The notes under the pieces: model-generated
What the model was told of the DNA's origin: nothing
The model's database searches: none
What the model saw: only the letters and a program-made list of their open reading frames with translations
Assembly (NCBI RefSeq): GCF_020085105.1
Contig: NC_058059.1
Span: forward strand, 22,154,042 to 22,218,041
Length of the DNA stretch: 64,000 nt
Source: Siniperca chuatsi
Taxonomy: Eukaryota; Chordata; Actinopteri; Centrarchiformes; Sinipercidae
Direction of reading: 5' to 3'
Position numbers and translations under genes: made by a program
Shown: positions 61,801 through 64,000 of the stretch, one piece after another
Numbering within the stretch: position 1 is the first letter of the stretch
How the letters are laid out: each line of letters opens with the position of its first letter

Positions 61801-64000
61801 ATAGGCCACACCCCTTTCTGCCTAAACAAAATTCGATATTAAACACAGATGAGAAAGAGAAAAAAGATTTGTTTTTGTTTTTTTGGTATGACTTGAAACT
61901 GTACTTGGGCAGTGGTGCAGTGGCGCTTTGAGGTAAATGCCAGCATATCTTACTTTATAGTGTTAGCATGCTAACATTTGCTAATTATCACAAAGCACAA
62001 AATACAGCTAAGGATGATGGGAATGTCATTGGCAGGTATTTAGTCATAAACCAAAGTATTTTCCACAAATCATGACTGCCATGTCACTATGTTTTTTTTA
62101 AAATGCAGATGTGGAACCAGATGCAGGTTAAACATTTCTAAAGATTTTCTACTAGTCAATCTCAGGCACCCTCAGGTTATCGTTGTCTAGGAATCACAAT
62201 GTTATGTTTTCCTCACTTCATCTTGCTCCAAATCCCTCTCTTCCCATCCCAGGTTCCACGTGTGGGATTCCTCCACTCAACAGTGAAGTTATAGTCACGC
62301 CCACCAAAGCAACCTATCAGATTGGAGACAGGGTGTCCCTGTCCTGTCCTGCGGGGTCAGTCCTGGATGCTGAGGTGTCAGAGAGCATGTGCAGTCCCAG
62401 TCTGCAGTGGTCTCCTTCTCCAGCCAACGCTCATTGTAAAGCCGGTACAGTACATTTATTCTCAGTATAAAATGTCATTGCTGTAACTTTCAACTTCGTA
62501 CTTTCAACAGGTTGACTTCTCAGAAATAAAGTTATAATGTGAAATAATTTCAATATACTGAGAAAAGGATGCAAAGAACATGGATTGTATCGACTTCAGC
62601 AACTTGCTCTACTTTGACAAACCCATAATTCTCAGCAATACTGCAGCTCTACTGAGCTTTTTTAGCCTCTAGTCTAGCCTTTAGTTTTGGTGTTAAGGGA
62701 CATTTACTGTTTGGTTCAGTCGCAACCCTGTTTCCAGAAGCAGCAAGCAGTGGTTTTCAGCAAACAAGCTCTGATAAACCCACTGTACACTACCTGCTCA
62801 GCACCAAACAGCAGACAAAGTTATCAACTAGCTGGTGAAGAAGTGGAACGTGTAGTCGCTAAATAGCCAGATATTTTTCTCAGGAATTCTTTGAGACGAA
62901 GCTAAAAGAGAGTGAATATTGCACTTACATTCATCAGGAGTACACAAACACGTATTCAATGAGATGATATTGTTGCTCTGTGTCGGCTGCACGTTTAAGC
63001 AGGCAACTGTGTGCTAACATGTTAGCCAGAACAATTTGATATGGTGATAATGTATCAGAGCTGTGTGTGTGTGTCAGTTTGTTTTGCTGTTTTGCTGTTT
63101 TTCTGCCCCTTGGTGGCAAAAAATAAATGACTGCAGCTTTAATCAAAATAACTTATGCTTAACCTAATGTTTTACTGCCTCCATCATCCCTGCCATCTTA
63201 CACTCTCCCCATGATGATGTCAAGGTATCCAAAACATTTAATCTCAGTGTTTGTCCAAATCCAAATTATCCAAATTAAACCTGTATTAAACAGATTGTTT
63301 TGCCCCTTGGGGGAAGCAGAAACAAACTATGAACACAACACTGGCATATCATCATCACCTTTTAAGTTGATATGGCTAACGTGATAGCAAACAGTTGCCT
63401 ATTTTCACATTCAGCAGATACAAAGCAAGGTTAGCATTCATTTGGAGTTGTCTTTCTGGCTACCTGATGAATGTAAATCCAACAATCACTCTCTTTTAGA
63501 TCTTTCTCTGGCCTCCACCAACTCCTGAGGGAAATATCTGTCTCTTTAGCTGCTAAATGCTCCACTATGTTCGCCAGATAGTTGCTAACTTTGTCGGTGC
63601 TGCAGGTAGCATACAGTACGTTTTTAGAACTTTTTCACTGTAAAGAGCTGCCTGCTATGGCCAAAAACTACGCTATGAGAGCGTTGAGAGTGAACCAAAA
63701 CACTAAAGTTGCGAGCCGTAAAATCAAAACAATGAGCTGAAAGTCGCCATAAAGCTCCGTAGAGCCGATGAGAGCTGTAGAGTCAGGTTATAAGTCCTTG
63801 TGGGTTTACGAGTGATCCCTATCACATACATGTAGTCAAATATCTATTTATTCAAGGTTGTGTTTCTGTGGACACACACCAATCCTGCTTTCTATATTTT
63901 CTTCTCAGTGCCCACAGCTCCCTCTCCTCCATCTAGCCTCAAGTGTAAGCCGTGGGAGAATGTAGGGAAAACTGAGTGTGTGTGTAAAATGCCATTTCAG
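49858..64000 (+). CDS. c7: Complement component C7 (3' end beyond window)
   Basis: C7 joins C5b-6 and starts membrane attachment of the terminal complement complex. Sixteen exons join in phase: 49858-49863, 51608-51663, 51881-51956, 53723-53864, 55925-56069, 56240-56378, 56544-56672, 56852-57095, 57652-57765, 57929-58095, 59594-59822, 60545-60716, 61124-61211, 61444-61576, 62253-62444, 63909-64000; 708 of about 840 residues. Exon 1 encodes only Met-Lys. The signal peptide ([18 protein letters not shown]) precedes TSP1 ([10 protein letters not shown]), LDL-A ([13 protein letters not shown]), MACPF with the signature [15 protein letters not shown], an EGF-like module ([12 protein letters not shown]), a second TSP1 ([14 protein letters not shown]), two CCP modules and the start of factor-I module 1 ([15 protein letters not shown]). 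No frame break was seen. The second paralogue status (c7a or c7b) is not resolved. Confidence 0.95.
50288..50700 (+). repeat. Inverted repeat pair, first copy (c7 intron 1)
   Basis: It starts near TCGGTCGCGAACGAGTCG and AACCGGCTCC. It shares with 54540-55005, in reverse, CTAATGAAATAG, TGCAGATGAAGAATC and GCAACAAATAAG phrases. It is likely a hAT-like MITE with GAGCCGGCTCC-type ends. Confidence 0.75.
52921..53396. mobile_element. hAT-like MITE with nested LINE piece (c7 intron 3)
   Basis: The ends are CAGTGGTGGAA and TTCCACCACTG, perfect 11-base inverted repeats. Flanks AATATGAT (52913-52920) and ATTATGAT (53397-53404) are an 8-bp target duplication with one mismatch. The interior begins with hAT-type AAGTACTGTACTTAAG words, then changes to LINE sequence. 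Confidence 0.82.
53084..53310 (-). mobile_element. L2-like LINE fragment nested in MITE
   Basis: On the minus strand the frame reads [20 protein letters not shown] and then [20 protein letters not shown], a highly typical reverse-transcriptase C-terminal block of L2/CR1-type LINEs. It lies wholly between the hAT-like ends, so the LINE piece was carried or inserted later. Confidence 0.8.
54540..55005 (-). repeat. Inverted repeat pair, second copy (c7 intron 4)
   Basis: The partner of 50288-50700 in the opposite orientation. It begins near GGGAGCCGGATCTTATGG and ends with GAGCCAACTCGTTCACGACT. A 12-base G run lies at 54901-54912. The two copies enclose c7 exons 2-4. Confidence 0.75.
58225..58500 (+). 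repeat. Interspersed repeat in c7 intron 10
   Basis: It contains GCATCATGGGAAGTCTCCCG and GGCCTATAGCAGCATAACTA, a phrase set I recognise as a common teleost repeat tail. GA-rich middle. No coding capacity. Confidence 0.5.
59404..59560 (+). repeat. LINE/SINE-like tail near c7 exon 11
   Basis: GGCAAGGCAGCTTTATTTAT, then ATAGCACATTTCAAACACAG and CAATTCAAAGTGCTTTACAG, is a very common teleost repeat end. It finishes about 40 bases before the c7 exon 11 acceptor. Confidence 0.6.
62650..63740. repeat. Inverted pair of dispersed repeats in c7 intron 15
   Basis: A minus-orientation copy (about 62650-63145) and a plus-orientation copy (about 63303-63740) share CAACTAGCTGGTGAAG / ATGTTCGCCAGATAGTTGC-type and CACCTGATGAATGTAA-type phrases. 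They are about 160 bases apart and could fold together in the pre-mRNA. Confidence 0.65.

Noticed and set aside
1-64000. CRISPR arrays, operons, phage or retroviral proviruses
   Set aside because: No regular spacer arrays, no bacterial gene organisation and no gag-pol-env frames or LTR pairs were seen. The window is a vertebrate locus.

Overview
The window is nuclear DNA of a ray-finned (teleost) fish. It holds six multi-exon protein genes with GT-AG introns, in a sea of short interspersed repeats of teleost type (hAT-like MITEs, L2-like LINE pieces, a tRNA-derived SINE). The growth hormone receptor is of the fish type II form. No species can be named from the sequence alone. Exon joins were worked out by hand from splice signals and reading phase; every junction listed is phase-consistent. 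Order along the + strand: gadd45g-like copy 2 (-), gadd45g-like copy 1 (+), nim1k (-), ccdc152 (-), ghr type II (-), c7 (+, cut by the window end).

Region 1 (about 1-8 kb) is a head-to-head pair of GADD45-gamma genes. They sit in a 966-bp inverted repeat (1046-2011 and 6782-7747) covering exon 2, intron 2, exon 3 and much of the 3'UTR. The first exons and upstream regions are clearly diverged. The repeat stops 7 bases inside the intron before exon 2. The minus-strand copy carries a 1-base deletion two codons before the normal stop, which replaces the last two residues with a longer tail.

Region 2 (9.3-44.7 kb) is the conserved block nim1k - ccdc152 - ghr, all on the minus strand, which matches the neighbourhood of human GHR on chromosome 5p12-p13. 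nim1k encodes a 434-residue AMPK-related kinase with all catalytic motifs present. ccdc152 encodes a 264-residue coiled-coil protein in eight exons. ghr encodes a 578-residue receptor in eight coding exons. It has no equivalent of human exon 3, has an FGEFS motif in place of WSXWS, and has a clear Box 1. Selenoprotein P, which overlaps CCDC152 in mammals, was not seen. Two structural oddities lie in ghr: a 163/164-nt near-perfect inverted repeat flanking exon 4, and a hAT-like MITE with a perfect 8-bp target duplication, starting 8 bases inside the intron after the transmembrane exon.

Region 3 (44.7-64 kb) is an intergenic stretch of about 5 kb followed by complement component C7. Sixteen coding exons give 708 residues (signal peptide, TSP1, LDL-A, MACPF, EGF-like, TSP1, two CCP modules, start of the first factor-I module). 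The last exons lie beyond the window. Functionally the block mixes stress and cell-cycle signalling (gadd45), energy-kinase signalling (nim1k), growth hormone signalling (ghr) and innate immunity (c7). Its logic is ancestral linkage rather than co-regulation.
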